Part shown: positions 22,917 to 33,660 of the stretch, piece by piece
Layout of the letters: every line of letters begins with the position of its first letter
How positions within the stretch are numbered: position 1 is the stretch's first letter
Origin: Diplolepis rosae
Taxonomy: Eukaryota > Arthropoda > Insecta > Hymenoptera > Diplolepididae
Assembly (NCBI GenBank): GCA_030998225.1
Contig: JAPYXD010000744.1
Span: forward strand, 2,604,001-2,668,000
Direction of reading: 5' to 3'
DNA: 64,000 bases
Translations under genes and position numbers: made by a program
Notes under the pieces: generated by a model
What the model was told of the DNA's origin: nothing
What the model saw: the letters and a program-made list of their open reading frames with translations, nothing else
Database searches by the model: none

Positions 22917-23104
22917 AACACACGAATAAGATTTATATTTAACCCTTATAATCGGACTGTTAACTCGTAATTATCATTATATTTTTTTTTTTCTTTTTCC
23001 TTTCCTTTGTTTTTTTTTACACTTGTTGAATAATTTACAATCACGATTCCGAATTGTTTTCTAATGATATGATATTTCGTCTTCCTAGTGAAAATAAAAC
23101 TTAT
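22917..23104 (+). other. Element A 3' untranslated region
   Basis: T- and A-rich remnant between the integrase frame and the polypurine tract. No gene. Confidence 0.6.
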
Positions 23105-23115
23105 AAGGGGGAAGG
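23105..23115 (+). promoter_or_regulatory. Element A polypurine tract
   Basis: AAGGGGGAAGG immediately precedes the 3' LTR, as expected for plus-strand priming. Confidence 0.85.
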
Positions 23116-24172
23116 TGTAACGAGCGACTAATACCTCGCTCGTTCTTCACTAGATGGCAAGAATTCACATTCATAATTTCGCGCAATCATTTGGAATAAA
23201 ATATGTGCAAAATTGCTAAAACTCACGTTCAAATTATAAAATATATAAATTTATAAACGAAATAGTATTCTTAACATGGAACTGATCTGAAAATATCCCT
23301 GAATAGGAATCATAAAAATCTCTCTCTCGCACTTAACTTAAAATTAATAAATCATGTAACATAGATTACTTTTAGCTTTTAGAAATATTTACCATTTAGA
23401 ACTTATATTTTATCTTAACGATCTTCTAGAATTGTGAAATGTTAAATCTGAGAAATCTTATATTCTCATGTGCTGTCGAAATCATAAATTGTAATATTAG
23501 ACTTAAGGACTTTCTGTCAGTAATAAACTTTCATTCTGTTAATAGATTTTAAGCTAAAGGTGATGTCTGAATTAGAATCGCGTTAGTTAAGACAGTTTTA
23601 TTACTAATATTTCAATCAATTCGATTAGGGTTAGTTTTGAGAGAAAAACATACAAGAAATTATTGAGATACTCCAGACGCGAGTTTAGACATTTCTTTAT
23701 ATTTATGTTTAGTTTAAATTTAAGGCTATGTTATATGAAACCTGGAGCCGATGCACTTAAAGGTTTCCAAGAAAATCCATTTCAGTGGTGAGAGTCGTAG
23801 ACTAAAGGACTTGGTTAAGATTCTTATAAGGAGTCTGGGAACATGTATTCGTATGTATGTGTCTGTGTGCGCTCGTGTGAATAGAGTAATAAGGGTGTGA
23901 AAACTAGTGCATAGTTTTGAAAGAGGGCATGCTTTCTTTTTTGGACACTCTTGAGAGTCAGTCGTTAGGAGTCACGCTTCGGAGTTAGTCGTTATAACTC
24001 TTTGTAAATTCAGACTTCGCCTTACCACGGTTTCTTATGATTAAATCTAAATAACAAATTATCAATGTTATTTTATTTCAAATTTTCCGGTTTGTTCCTA
24101 CAATTTGTTCGCGAATGAACCAACCAATCGCCCGAATACCTTCGATCATGCGCATTAGTTGCGGCTCGTAAC
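23116..24172 (+). mobile_element. Gypsy element A, 3' LTR
   Basis: Near-identical to the 5' LTR but lacking its last A. It ends ...GCTCGTAAC and abuts the LTR of element B (TGTGATG...) with no intervening base. The flanks of A (CAGC on the left, TGTG on the right) show no target duplication, so the A/B junction is not a simple insertion. Confidence 0.9.
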
Positions 24173-25420
24173 TGTGATGTCCCGGATTTGGAAACGTCCA
24201 ATTATCGATAAATATCGAATAAGTCGATATTCGATTTATATGGGCGGGTTGAATTTAAATTGTCTATTTAAATATCTAGAGGCCTTCGGTCGGCCTATGA
24301 AGATAGGAACGGGAGAAGGAAAAACTTGAATACAAATTGAAACTTTTTGTTTAATTAAAACTCTTTACAAATCCGATATTAAATAGTCGAAGAAAACGTG
24401 ATGTTACTTTTTACAATTTGGTAGCAAAAAGTCGCGAGGGAGTGTGATTGAAAATAATCAACAAGTACGTCCGAGAGCGAGTGTGTACGTATGTCCAGAG
24501 AGGGATCCAAGGGGTCTTTTTATCAAAAGTCCCCACTAAATAGTGGGTGTCGGGCCCACGTGCGTTCCCAGCATCTCAAGTGCGGCCACTTGAGGGTGTC
24601 AAAATACAAGTCCTCTTTTGACTCCGGGGGTCCGTCTCTGGTCACTTAACTTCGATCGTAGATCAATTTTTAAGGGTTGACAAGTACCCATCTTCTTTCA
24701 CATTTTACGATCGTTCTAGGGATTTTGGGTTTGTTGAAATTTGGAATCAAATTTCAACGACTATTGAGTATTTAGCGAAACTCATGGTTTGTAAACCAAA
24801 CAATTTATACTAGATGGCAATAAATTTAGAATTTATTAGTCGCTAGTGACATTTCCCAAACTCTCCAGAACGGTTTTCACATAGTTGGTCCTATTCAGAA
24901 CAAAGGAAGGCTCTTAAAACTATTTATTATTTATTTCTATTGAGGCATTTCCTCGAAGGTTTCCAGACAACCTGTCAATCTGAAAATAAACCATTAATTT
25001 AATTATTCTACGGAACAAGGCTGGTTTATTTATCATTTCTCGTAAATGTCAACTTGATCTGGTAAATTTCAGCATGTAAATTAACATTAAATTCATTTTA
25101 ACAATTTAAGAACCGTGAGATTGTTGCACGTGTCCGTACATATAAAGTGACATAAACCAACCCTTGTTATTTTGTCAATAAAACTAAAAGATTTATATTT
25201 ATTCTTAATACTAAAAGTCTCTTTGATCATAAACCTTAAGATTTATTCTGCCTTTCTAAGTATTTTAAATAAAATCGAAATTGAATTTTCCCACGGCATT
25301 TCTTTGTTACGTACAATTACGTACGTACCGAAGAAGTGAATTTGAATCGAGTTCATGAAAGCTCGATCTAGTTTATTCGCAATCCGCAAAATAGATGAGC
25401 GCGCAGGTGCGATCATCACA
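24173..25420 (-). mobile_element. Gypsy element B, 3' LTR (left copy)
   Basis: On the minus strand it reads TGTGATGATCGCACC ... GGGACATCACA, 1,248 bp. It differs from the right copy (48,103-49,479) by only about three substitutions plus a 129-bp segment that is absent here. This indicates a very recent insertion. Confidence 0.92.
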
Positions 25421-25437
25421 CCTCACCCCCTATTTTC
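25421..25437 (-). promoter_or_regulatory. Element B polypurine tract
   Basis: The minus strand reads GAAAATAGGGGGTGAGG immediately before TGTGATG of the LTR. This fixes the orientation of B as minus. Confidence 0.8.
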
Positions 25438-28158
25438 AAAAGAATGTTTACATTCTTTAAGTGAGGTTATATGCAATTTCTTGTGTTTTAGTGAAAATAA
25501 AAGCTTTATTCTGTAATGTCAGGTCATATACTCGCTGATTTTTGTATTAGTTTCTAGTGTTAATTAAAAAATTGCAATTTATAAACCGTGCGCGAGAATC
25601 GTGTGAAATGAGGTAAAGTGAACCTTGACAGTGATTGTTAATAAAGTAAGGATTTCTTTTACTTCGTTATGGATTCAAGATTTCCAAGGTAAGAAATCAA
25701 GTTGTTTTATAGTTTTTTGATCTTTAGGAATATTAGAGGCAAGTTTGGTTGAACTCACATTAGTTTTCAAATTTTCAAGATTTCTAGGTTATGTAAGTGT
25801 GGCCGGTATTGCCGGTAACTAGGCTTGTAAAATTTCATGAAACTTTGATCTAATGTAAAGTTTCATGAAACATTGGGGGCCTCATGAAATATTTCAAAGT
25901 TTCAAACAGAAAAGCGGGAAAATTCAAACTATATATAGTTTAAATAAATATTTCAAGGAAATTTTATGATCTAACTGTCTAACCTGATCTGACTTCTGTG
26001 CGCCTGCGTAGATAGACGTTTCCCCTCTTCTCCTAATGTTTCATGAAACAATGAAACTTTGACCATGAAATATTGAAGTATTTCAAATGAAAGTTTCAAT
26101 GTTTCAATGAAACGTTACATCGCTTACAACCCTACCGGTAACTATGAATATAAATATACACACGTGCATATGCACGTATACCGTATACTAGTGTTGGTTT
26201 CTAGTATTTATTCTCAAATAATTAAATTCTTTATATAAATAAGTTAATATTAGGTAGTTAATTAATTGGGTTTTATGAGATTTTGGAATTTATAATTGTA
26301 TTCGTTAAGAACAATTATTTTTGATGAAGTGAATATTAATTATTAAATAATTCAGCTTGACAAGGAAGAGGATGAACAATCTTATCTAAAGTAAAACTCA
26401 CCATAATAAAAATGATAAGTACGAAAGTTGCCAATGAGGAAAGGACGTCGCATCTAGCCAAGTTGCTATGCATGCCAATAAATTACACACTGATTGGTTT
26501 CCTGGAGGATAGTTTGATGAAATTACACATGAATAAGCCAGCTATGTTGATGAGAGGACATGTATTAGGAGTAAAAAGGGCATGGAAAAATTATAATACT
26601 GACGGTAAGGTAAAACTACACGTCGTGGGGAATTTGGGTAAGTTTGTAAACTTTGTTTTTTAAAACATAAAATGTCTAGAGACCTAGATAGGCTAGATTT
26701 ATTAACGTGGTCATTTGTTATGAAGTGTCGCTTTATTCTGAGTGATTTATTCACGAAGGAAAAAGTTAAATTTTGGAAGATCGACTCACAAGGAGGAAAG
26801 TTAATTTAAGATTATATAGTGATTCCAATGACTTTGAAATTCTATATGATTTCCATTGCCAAAGGTAAAAGGAAGGATTATTTATGAAATTTCTTTTCAG
26901 GATTTTTATTTTTGTATAACGCAGGTAATAAATGGCTAGATATAAGTGAATCAACTCTAACCAAGAAGAAGGAGGAACAGACGAGTGAAGTTAGTTCTCA
27001 CGTACCTGTGCACACTCATCTGCAGATGAATCGACAGTTATCAACCTGGTTACTGATATAGGAAGGAGGGTAAAAGATGATTGCTTGTCAGGCAAATGAA
27101 CAGAATGTCGATAGGTAGACCATTCTGTAGAGGAAAAAAAAACAAAGCGTCCCACAGGAGCGAGCAATCAAGGAAGAATTGGTGCAATTCTATATGGAAA
27201 ATGGTAGACAGCTCAGAGAGAAAAATTAATAAAAATGGGTAAGTAAGAATGAGTGCAGTTTCATACTGCATTATCCCTCACCCCTTATACCGAATTATTT
27301 ATTCATTTTCCTTTGACAAATGAATGAGTGATTAATGATTTCAATGAGATATTAGTGGTAAGATACTTTTATTTTTTTTTTCAAGCTCTTCTCATTGTTA
27401 GAGTCTAACAAAACTTCTCATGTCAACAGGATCAAAAGCGCTTACTCTGATGGTTTCAATTTGGATGAAGTCAATGTATGGGATTTCTAACGACAAGGAA
27501 AAATTAACAGTCGTTGAAGGATATATCTTCTTTGATTTTGAGATTTAAAGGTCACCATGAACATCGAAGATAAGGAAACTTTCTTTATGAATAATACAAA
27601 CAAAGCTATTAGAAGAAATGAGAAAATTGCATCATAGCCAAGGGTGAGTATAGTTATGAGATTAAAATAATTTTAATTAGAACGATTAGGATTTTATGTA
27701 TACATATATTTACTTCTAAATTCATGTAACTAAGTATATGCAACCAGTTATTTACATTTTCTCAATCACTCCGATAGTTTCTTATATTAGTTTATTTTTT
27801 GTATATTTGTCTGTTTATTTGGTTAAATTTGTAAATTTCTTATATTATTATAGTTATACTATTAGCTTTTATTTACTATTATTTTTATTTAATTTTGTTT
27901 GATTATTATACTTTATCTATTTACATAAAGAGACTCAATAATAATTTTTTTTTATTCTTGAATATTTCGAATACTTTTAGTAAAGATGTTTTTTAATAGA
28001 AAGTAATTTCATCTTATTTTAATAAAATATGATCGTATGTAGTATGTGACTACAATTTTAAAGGTTATATAAGGATCTAATTTTATATATATATATACAT
28101 GCATAAATTTTATCCTCAACTTAACAGGAGTAACAGAGAAGTCTTGTATGTATTTGAT
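25438..28158 (-). other. Element B 3' region
   Basis: About 2.7 kb between the integrase stop and the polypurine tract. It is AT-rich, holds one hAT MITE and has short scattered open frames on both strands (for example 26,412-26,663) that I cannot relate to any family. There is no env-like open frame. Confidence 0.6.
25820..26134. mobile_element. hAT-type MITE
   Basis: The 315-bp element starts TAGGCTTGTAA and ends TTACAACCCTA, flanked by an exact 8-bp duplication CCGGTAAC at 25,812-25,819 and 26,135-26,142. Inside, TTTCATGAAAC and AAGTTTCA motifs recur in both orientations. TIR sequence and 8-bp duplication are diagnostic of hAT. No transposase. Confidence 0.9.
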
Positions 28159-29148
28159 CTAATCTAATGTTTCTAAGTTTGCACGTAGATGTGCTAACTT
28201 CAGTTTATTTCTGTGTACGATTTTTCGTTTATTTTCAGTTATTGCGATTTCTACGTTATGATCTGTGAATACGTTTGTTACTTTATATGGGCCTTCGTAA
28301 TGATCATCGAGTTTCGAAGTTCTAGGTTCTTTTTGCAAGTAAAAATATTCTCCGATCTCGTAGTTTTCTACTTGGGATTTCCTATCATAATAGTATTTAT
28401 ATTTTAATTTTGCCTTTTTAATATTTTCTCGAGCTGTTGCTTGAGCTTCATATATTTTGAATAATAAACTGTCTAAATATTCGTTGTAGGTGATTGATAC
28501 TTCTCCAGTTTCGAATTCGGAAGGAATTCTCGCATCTTCGCCAAAGACGAAGTTGTAAGAAAACATGGCAAATTTTAACCATTGATCCCAGTTGTACTTT
28601 GAGCAATAGTGCCTTAAATATTCTATGAACACATGATGGCTACGTTTCAGAGCGCCGAGAGATTGTGGATGAAAAGCTGTGGATTTAATTTGTCTGATTT
28701 TAAAAATCTGACAGAACGTCTTCATAATCTGGCTGAGAAAATTACTTCCTTGATCGGTATGTATTATTCTGGGACACCCGAATCGACAAATTATATTTTC
28801 TGCCAATGCAACAGCAATAGTAACAGAATCGACATTTTTCAATGGTATTGCTTCAGAATACTTTGTTAAGCAGTCTTGAATGGTTAATATATATTTATTT
28901 CCGCGTTCAGAAGTGGGTAATGGACCCACGATATCTATTTGGATTTTATCAAAAGCTTTTCGCGGTGTGTCGGTAATTTTCATCGGTTCCTTCCCTTTTT
29001 GCCTTTTTAGTTTTGTTCTCTGACAACTTTCACATGATTTAATAAAATCTTGCACATCTTGTCTGATACCTTCCCAATAGAATTGATTACGTATTCGAGA
29101 ATACGTTTTCGCAACACCCAGATGACCGCCAGTGAAAGAGCAATGATT
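28159..29148 (-). pseudogene. Element B integrase portion, defective
   Basis: In frame with pol after the TAA at 29,151-29,149. The zinc finger reads HCSFTGGHLG ... SCESCQRTK. The catalytic aspartates are present (IDIVGPLP, HTDQGSNF), but the glutamate of the DDE triad is lysine: LGALKRSHH, where A and C have SLERSHH. Another 13-14 residues are missing after FAMFSYN, where A and C have a TS.H..T..TP.EL block. The C-terminal part is otherwise complete (KLDDHYEGPYKV ... RNKLKLAHL). It could not catalyse strand transfer. Confidence 0.85.
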
Positions 29149-31719
29149 TTATTCTATAACTTTAAATCTGTCTTTGGGATCCGGTACTTTCACTTCATTA
29201 GTGCATATATTTATGATAATATTGCTTCCTCCGGATGTTTCTCTGAATGCGTTCTCGATTCCTGACCAAGGTAAGCGATCTAAGCCATTTCCTTTTCTCG
29301 AAACACTGCAGGTTTTGACATCAAGGGTTTCCATGGCTTCTTTCAATCCATTTATGCATTGCTTGAGGATTTCTAAAGATGGTTTTTGATCATAGGTTGA
29401 TTTTAGGGCAAGGTGAAATACATATTTATCGTTTTGTTCGAAAACTACTGTGTGACCTTCTTGAGGTTGAGTCGAGAAAAGAGCCTCAAAATTTACCAGA
29501 CCTTCGCTTTCTAATTTTTTACTGACCGACGTCGTAAACTTACAGTCTTTGGAGATAAAATGGATAAGGTGATCTCTTCTCGTCTCGGAAATATCTTTTT
29601 TATATTGTATACAAGAAGTATTAAGTACCGAAACGAACGCAGGTTTAGAAAGATTTTGTTTACAGTTACAAGATAGAATTTTCTTCCTCTTTTGTTCTGA
29701 CTGATTTGTAAAATCTTTATCGCTGTTACTTTCAAAATTTTCTCCGGCACCTTTACCTTTTACCTCGGGCCAAGGTGGCAATACGATCGTTGTATCTACC
29801 CGGCCAGGAGGTTTGCTCATACCTGATTCACAACTCTGTGAATCCAGATCAATAACCAATCCGCTTTCCAGCGCGATTCCACTTATAGGATTTTCTTTTT
29901 TTCTTCCAGGATAAAGGTGCCTCTCTACCTCGGGCCAAGGTGGCAATACGTTCGTTGCATCTACTCGGCCAGGAGGTTCCCTACTATCCGGTTCATAATC
30001 CAAGGAATCGTGTGATTCCATCTCCCGAAGTGTGCAGATATTTCTATCATCACTACTTCTTATGAGGAGAGATGAACCTTCTTCGGCTGACTCATATCTG
30101 CCGCTACCAATTTCAAGATATTCCAAATCCTTTTCTTTAATATTTCTTGAATTAGTGTCGTTAGTTGGGTCTACGTCGTAATTTTCTATAGTAAATAAAT
30201 GAAAATTTTCTTTAACAAGTATATCATTATTAAAATAGTCATTGTCGTGTGTAAGGATATCAGCATCGAAATCAAGAGCCGATACAGTGCCGTCAATAGC
30301 AAGTATTTGCTCCTGGTCTCTAAGGGTAAAGGTATTGTCAATTGAGTCATTCGTCTTCAAGTCGGGTGAATTTATTGTCGTGTAACCTTGAGTTTTCGTT
30401 TCGGTACCATTTTCCTTGACATTTTGTTTTAAATTAACTGGATTTCTCGATAATGCATCTGCATTTGCATTCACTTTACCTGGTTTATACACCACAAAAT
30501 AATCGTACTCACCTAGTCGTAACCTCCACCTATTCAGTTTTGAACCGGGATTTTTTATATTATGAAGCCATACCAGAGGTCGATGGTCTGTAACCAAAGT
30601 GAATTTTCGACCATATAAGTACGGTCGGAAATTCTCAACACCGAACAGTATACCAAGAAGCTCCTTTTCGATAGTCGCGTACTTAGTTTCTGCTTCATTT
30701 AAGGTTCTGGATGCATAGGAAACAGGAAGATCTTTTCCTATCTCTCCTTGACTTAAGATAGCCCCAATAGCAAAATCAGATGCGTCAGTGGTGACTATGA
30801 AAGGCTTACTAAAATCTGGATATTGAAGGATGGGTTCAGTTATTATTAAATCTCGCAATTTTTCGAAGGCTTCTTGTTGAGCTTGCTCCCAATGAAATTT
30901 TATTCCGAGTTTAGTGAGCAATGTTAGAGGTTTTGCTATTTTTGCGAAATTAGGTATAAACCGCCTATAATAACCGATTAATCCAAGGAATTGCTTTATG
31001 TTTTTACGTGTCTTTGGACGAGGAAATTTTTTAACTGCTTCTATTTTGCGGGGGTCAGGTTTCACGTCATCTTGTGTAATTATGTGTCCGAGATATGTAA
31101 TTTCTTTTCCTAAAAAGTGACACTTTTCGGGCTGTAGTATCAGTCCTGCAGTCTGAAGTCTACCAAAGAGTTTCTTAAGTTTATTCATATGTTCTTCTAG
31201 TGAGCTTGAATAGACAACGATGTCGTCCATGTATACGAATAACTCGATTCCTTGTAAACCGGATAAGACTTGATCCATTAGTCTCTGGAAGGTAGAAGGT
31301 GCATTTTTCAACCCGAAAGGCATTCTTTTGTACTCATAATGTCCATAGGGTGTTGAAAATGCTGTTTTTTGTTGCGATTCGGGATCCATTGGGATTTGAT
31401 GAAATCCTGAAGCCAAGTCTAGAGTTGAGAAATATTTTGCTTCTCCCAGTTGATCGAGGATATCCGTGATATTTGGAAGAGGGTATGCATCACTCACCGA
31501 TTTTTCATTCAGAGCCCTATAGTCTATAACCATACGCCACTTAACTTGTCCTTCTGAATCAGGTTTCTTAGGTACGATCCACAACGGCGAGTTATAAGGT
31601 GAGTTGGAAGGTTGAATAATATCATTATCTAACAATTTTGCAACTTGCTTTTGCACTTCTTCTTTGTGAATATGAGGATAGCGATACTGTTTCACGTTGA
31701 TTACTTTCTGGTCAGTCAT
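29149..31719 (-). CDS. pol: Element B pol: RT-RNase H plus macro-like domain
   Basis: 856 codons. RT begins at once (QYRYPHIHKEE) with FVYMDDIVVY (YMDD at 163-166). RNase H follows (TTDASDFAIG, IEKELLGILF, VTDHRPL, NADALSR; about 300-430). A linker carries an internal duplication of PPGRVD.T.VLPPWPEV. The macro-like domain (about 710-845) has HFISKDC and SRKGNGLDRLPW and keeps the Asp of the GLDRL loop. The frame ends TAA at the position where A has a glutamate codon. Compared with A and C, the segment between protease and RT is deleted and RT is in a different frame from protease, so this copy is defective. Confidence 0.88.
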   Translation of the reverse strand: MTDQKVINVKQYRYPHIHKEEVQKQVAKLLDNDIIQPSNSPYNSPLWIVPKKPDSEGQVKWRMVIDYRALNEKSVSDAYPLPNITDILDQLGEAKYFSTLDLASGFHQIPMDPESQQKTAFSTPYGHYEYKRMPFGLKNAPSTFQRLMDQVLSGLQGIELFVYMDDIVVYSSSLEEHMNKLKKLFGRLQTAGLILQPEKCHFLGKEITYLGHIITQDDVKPDPRKIEAVKKFPRPKTRKNIKQFLGLIGYYRRFIPNFAKIAKPLTLLTKLGIKFHWEQAQQEAFEKLRDLIITEPILQYPDFSKPFIVTTDASDFAIGAILSQGEIGKDLPVSYASRTLNEAETKYATIEKELLGILFGVENFRPYLYGRKFTLVTDHRPLVWLHNIKNPGSKLNRWRLRLGEYDYFVVYKPGKVNANADALSRNPVNLKQNVKENGTETKTQGYTTINSPDLKTNDSIDNTFTLRDQEQILAIDGTVSALDFDADILTHDNDYFNNDILVKENFHLFTIENYDVDPTNDTNSRNIKEKDLEYLEIGSGRYESAEEGSSLLIRSSDDRNICTLREMESHDSLDYEPDSREPPGRVDATNVLPPWPEVERHLYPGRKKENPISGIALESGLVIDLDSQSCESGMSKPPGRVDTTIVLPPWPEVKGKGAGENFESNSDKDFTNQSEQKRKKILSCNCKQNLSKPAFVSVLNTSCIQYKKDISETRRDHLIHFISKDCKFTTSVSKKLESEGLVNFEALFSTQPQEGHTVVFEQNDKYVFHLALKSTYDQKPSLEILKQCINGLKEAMETLDVKTCSVSRKGNGLDRLPWSGIENAFRETSGGSNIIINICTNEVKVPDPKDRFKVIE

Positions 31720-32326
31720 TATTCAAACTTAGTTTATCGTGGTCAATTATTTCGAATTCTTCCAATTCAACGGTTGGTATAGTTAATTCTATATTTTCGG
31801 GTGTAGAGTTTATTGCATATATTTTAACGAATCCTTCTTTCGGAGTGACCAATGCTTCTCCCATATAGATACCTGGTCCAGTCTGGATTTTCCTAATATA
31901 TCCCGATTTTAAGCAAGTTTTTTTGATCGGAAGAGTGACTAAGGTTTTACTTCGAGCGGGCAGCTTTAATGTAGTGTGAGTTTCAAAAGGGATAGATTGA
32001 CCTCCTATAATTATTTCTCCGTTTGAATTCCTTTTAAATTTAAGCGTGGCTTCTTGAGATTTGAAAAATTCAACTCCTAGAATCCCTTTTTGACGGATTT
32101 GAAATTTTGCTGGCACTACTTGAAATTTTGTTAGGTTTCCTTTTACTGGAATCTCTACCTCGCCTAAAGTTTTTGTTAATCCTCTACCTATGCCGATTAA
32201 ATTAAAAATTTTCCTACTGTTTATTAAGATTTTATTATTGAACGTTTCTTCTTTAATCAGGTTCAAATCGGAGCCGGTATCCAGGAGAAAATCAGCTTCT
32301 CCGTTCCAAAAGAATTCGCCACTCAA
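31712..32326 (-). CDS. Element B protease ORF
   Basis: 204 codons with the aspartic protease signature DFLLDTGSDLNLIK near the start and the downstream LPARSKTLVTLPIKK and GPGIYMGEALV blocks also seen in A and C. The frame is -1 to gag and is open upstream of the ATG across the gag end, so it would be made by frameshifting. It stops four codons after the position where the deletion joins it to the RT reading frame. Confidence 0.8.
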   Translation of the reverse strand: MSGEFFWNGEADFLLDTGSDLNLIKEETFNNKILINSRKIFNLIGIGRGLTKTLGEVEIPVKGNLTKFQVVPAKFQIRQKGILGVEFFKSQEATLKFKRNSNGEIIIGGQSIPFETHTTLKLPARSKTLVTLPIKKTCLKSGYIRKIQTGPGIYMGEALVTPKEGFVKIYAINSTPENIELTIPTVELEEFEIIDHDKLSLNND

Positions 32327-32346
32327 CGTGATGATTGGATCTTTGC

Positions 32347-33660
32347 CTATTTTTGAGTGTTCGATGGTGCAAAGGACCCTACGTGTTTCGATCCGGAGGG
32401 TTTTGGATTCGAGGTACTTGGTAAGTGTCGGTGTTCTTTTTGCTTCACCCTGCGAGGCCCTTTTGTAAAATTTGTATTTTCGCGAATTTCGTACTCTTTT
32501 TTAGCGAAGCAATTTTCTTCATAATGGTTAGGTCCTTGGCAAAATCCACAACGACCAATTACTTTTCGTGGATTCAAATTTTGATAAGGAGATTGCCTTT
32601 TAAAACAATTTCGTTTGTAATGGCCTGGTTTCCCGCAGTTGAAACATTTTATATTATTTTTAAAATTTATATCAGAAATGTTGCGTGATCCTTCTAATTT
32701 ATACACTCTGCGTTGTTCGTATGTGTCGCGAGGAGTGTCGCGGATATAAGGGTGTGATCTCTGGGATAGATCTTTTCGAGTAAAGTTGCGCGTATTACGA
32801 AGGTGTGAGAGGCATTCAATTTCGTTTTCTACTGCCACAGCCGTATTAATAGCATCTTGCAAATTATTTGGATTTTTATTTTGCATTCTACTTTCTATTT
32901 TTTCTTTCAGTCCCCTTACGAAACACGATACTGCATTTTTATTTGCTCCTAACCTCATCCCGGCTACAGCTTCCTTAGGAAATCCTTCGTCTATCGATTC
33001 TAATGTTCGACGAAGAAGTTCACTAACGCGAATTCCGTACAGTAAAACACTTTCGTTTTCTTTTTGAATGACATTGGAAATCTGTGCTTGGAGTTGACTT
33101 AAGTCCCATTGTGGACTGAATGCCAACTTTAGAGCATTTAGCAAAGTATCTAGGCAGTCATATTCTATGTTGTTTTGTAAATACAAATCCGCGCTCCCTA
33201 TTATTTTATTCCTTATCAAGGTGACGAGGAAAGTCCTATCACCGCGATGAACAGAATTCATTATTGATGGTGTTTTACCATCAAAAACAGGTACCATATC
33301 GGTGGCCAATTTAATACTGATATAGCGCTTCGAAGGAGATTGTGAATCATTAGAAATAGTACCTTCTTTTTCGATATTGAGAGCATTGTTTATTGTCGAG
33401 GTGTTTGTTTGGACCGATTCGGACGATCTGTTTTCCTGACTAAAAGTGTATGGCACGAGATCGCCATTTTCGCTTAGTTCATATAAGATTAAAGGGGTAG
33501 GATAAACAGAATGTTGGGGGTTTTGTTGTTCATTTTGGACGGAATTAAAATTAGGACCTCCATTATTTGTATCAACTTGAGGTTGGTTTTCTTTTTCATT
33601 ACGAGAGTACCCATGGTCGAAATGTGAGTTAGTAGGCACATTTGCAAAATGTTCTTCCAT
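32347..33660 (-). CDS. gag: Element B gag
   Basis: 437 codons without internal stops. A low-complexity N-terminus precedes a capsid-like region (DMVPVFDGK ... LIRNKIIGSADLYL). That region looks shorter than in A and C between FDGK and NSVHRGD, suggesting a small in-frame deletion. Two CCHC knuckles follow: CFNCGKPGHYKRNC and CGFCQGPNHYEENC. It is the structural protein of element B particles. Confidence 0.85.
   Translation of the reverse strand: MEEHFANVPTNSHFDHGYSRNEKENQPQVDTNNGGPNFNSVQNEQQNPQHSVYPTPLILYELSENGDLVPYTFSQENRSSESVQTNTSTINNALNIEKEGTISNDSQSPSKRYISIKLATDMVPVFDGKTPSIMNSVHRGDRTFLVTLIRNKIIGSADLYLQNNIEYDCLDTLLNALKLAFSPQWDLSQLQAQISNVIQKENESVLLYGIRVSELLRRTLESIDEGFPKEAVAGMRLGANKNAVSCFVRGLKEKIESRMQNKNPNNLQDAINTAVAVENEIECLSHLRNTRNFTRKDLSQRSHPYIRDTPRDTYEQRRVYKLEGSRNISDINFKNNIKCFNCGKPGHYKRNCFKRQSPYQNLNPRKVIGRCGFCQGPNHYEENCFAKKEYEIRENTNFTKGPRRVKQKEHRHLPSTSNPKPSGSKHVGSFAPSNTQK

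Noticed and set aside
25438..28158. Possible envelope gene in element B
   Set aside because: No long frame with signal peptide and transmembrane segments on the minus strand; the same holds for A and C.
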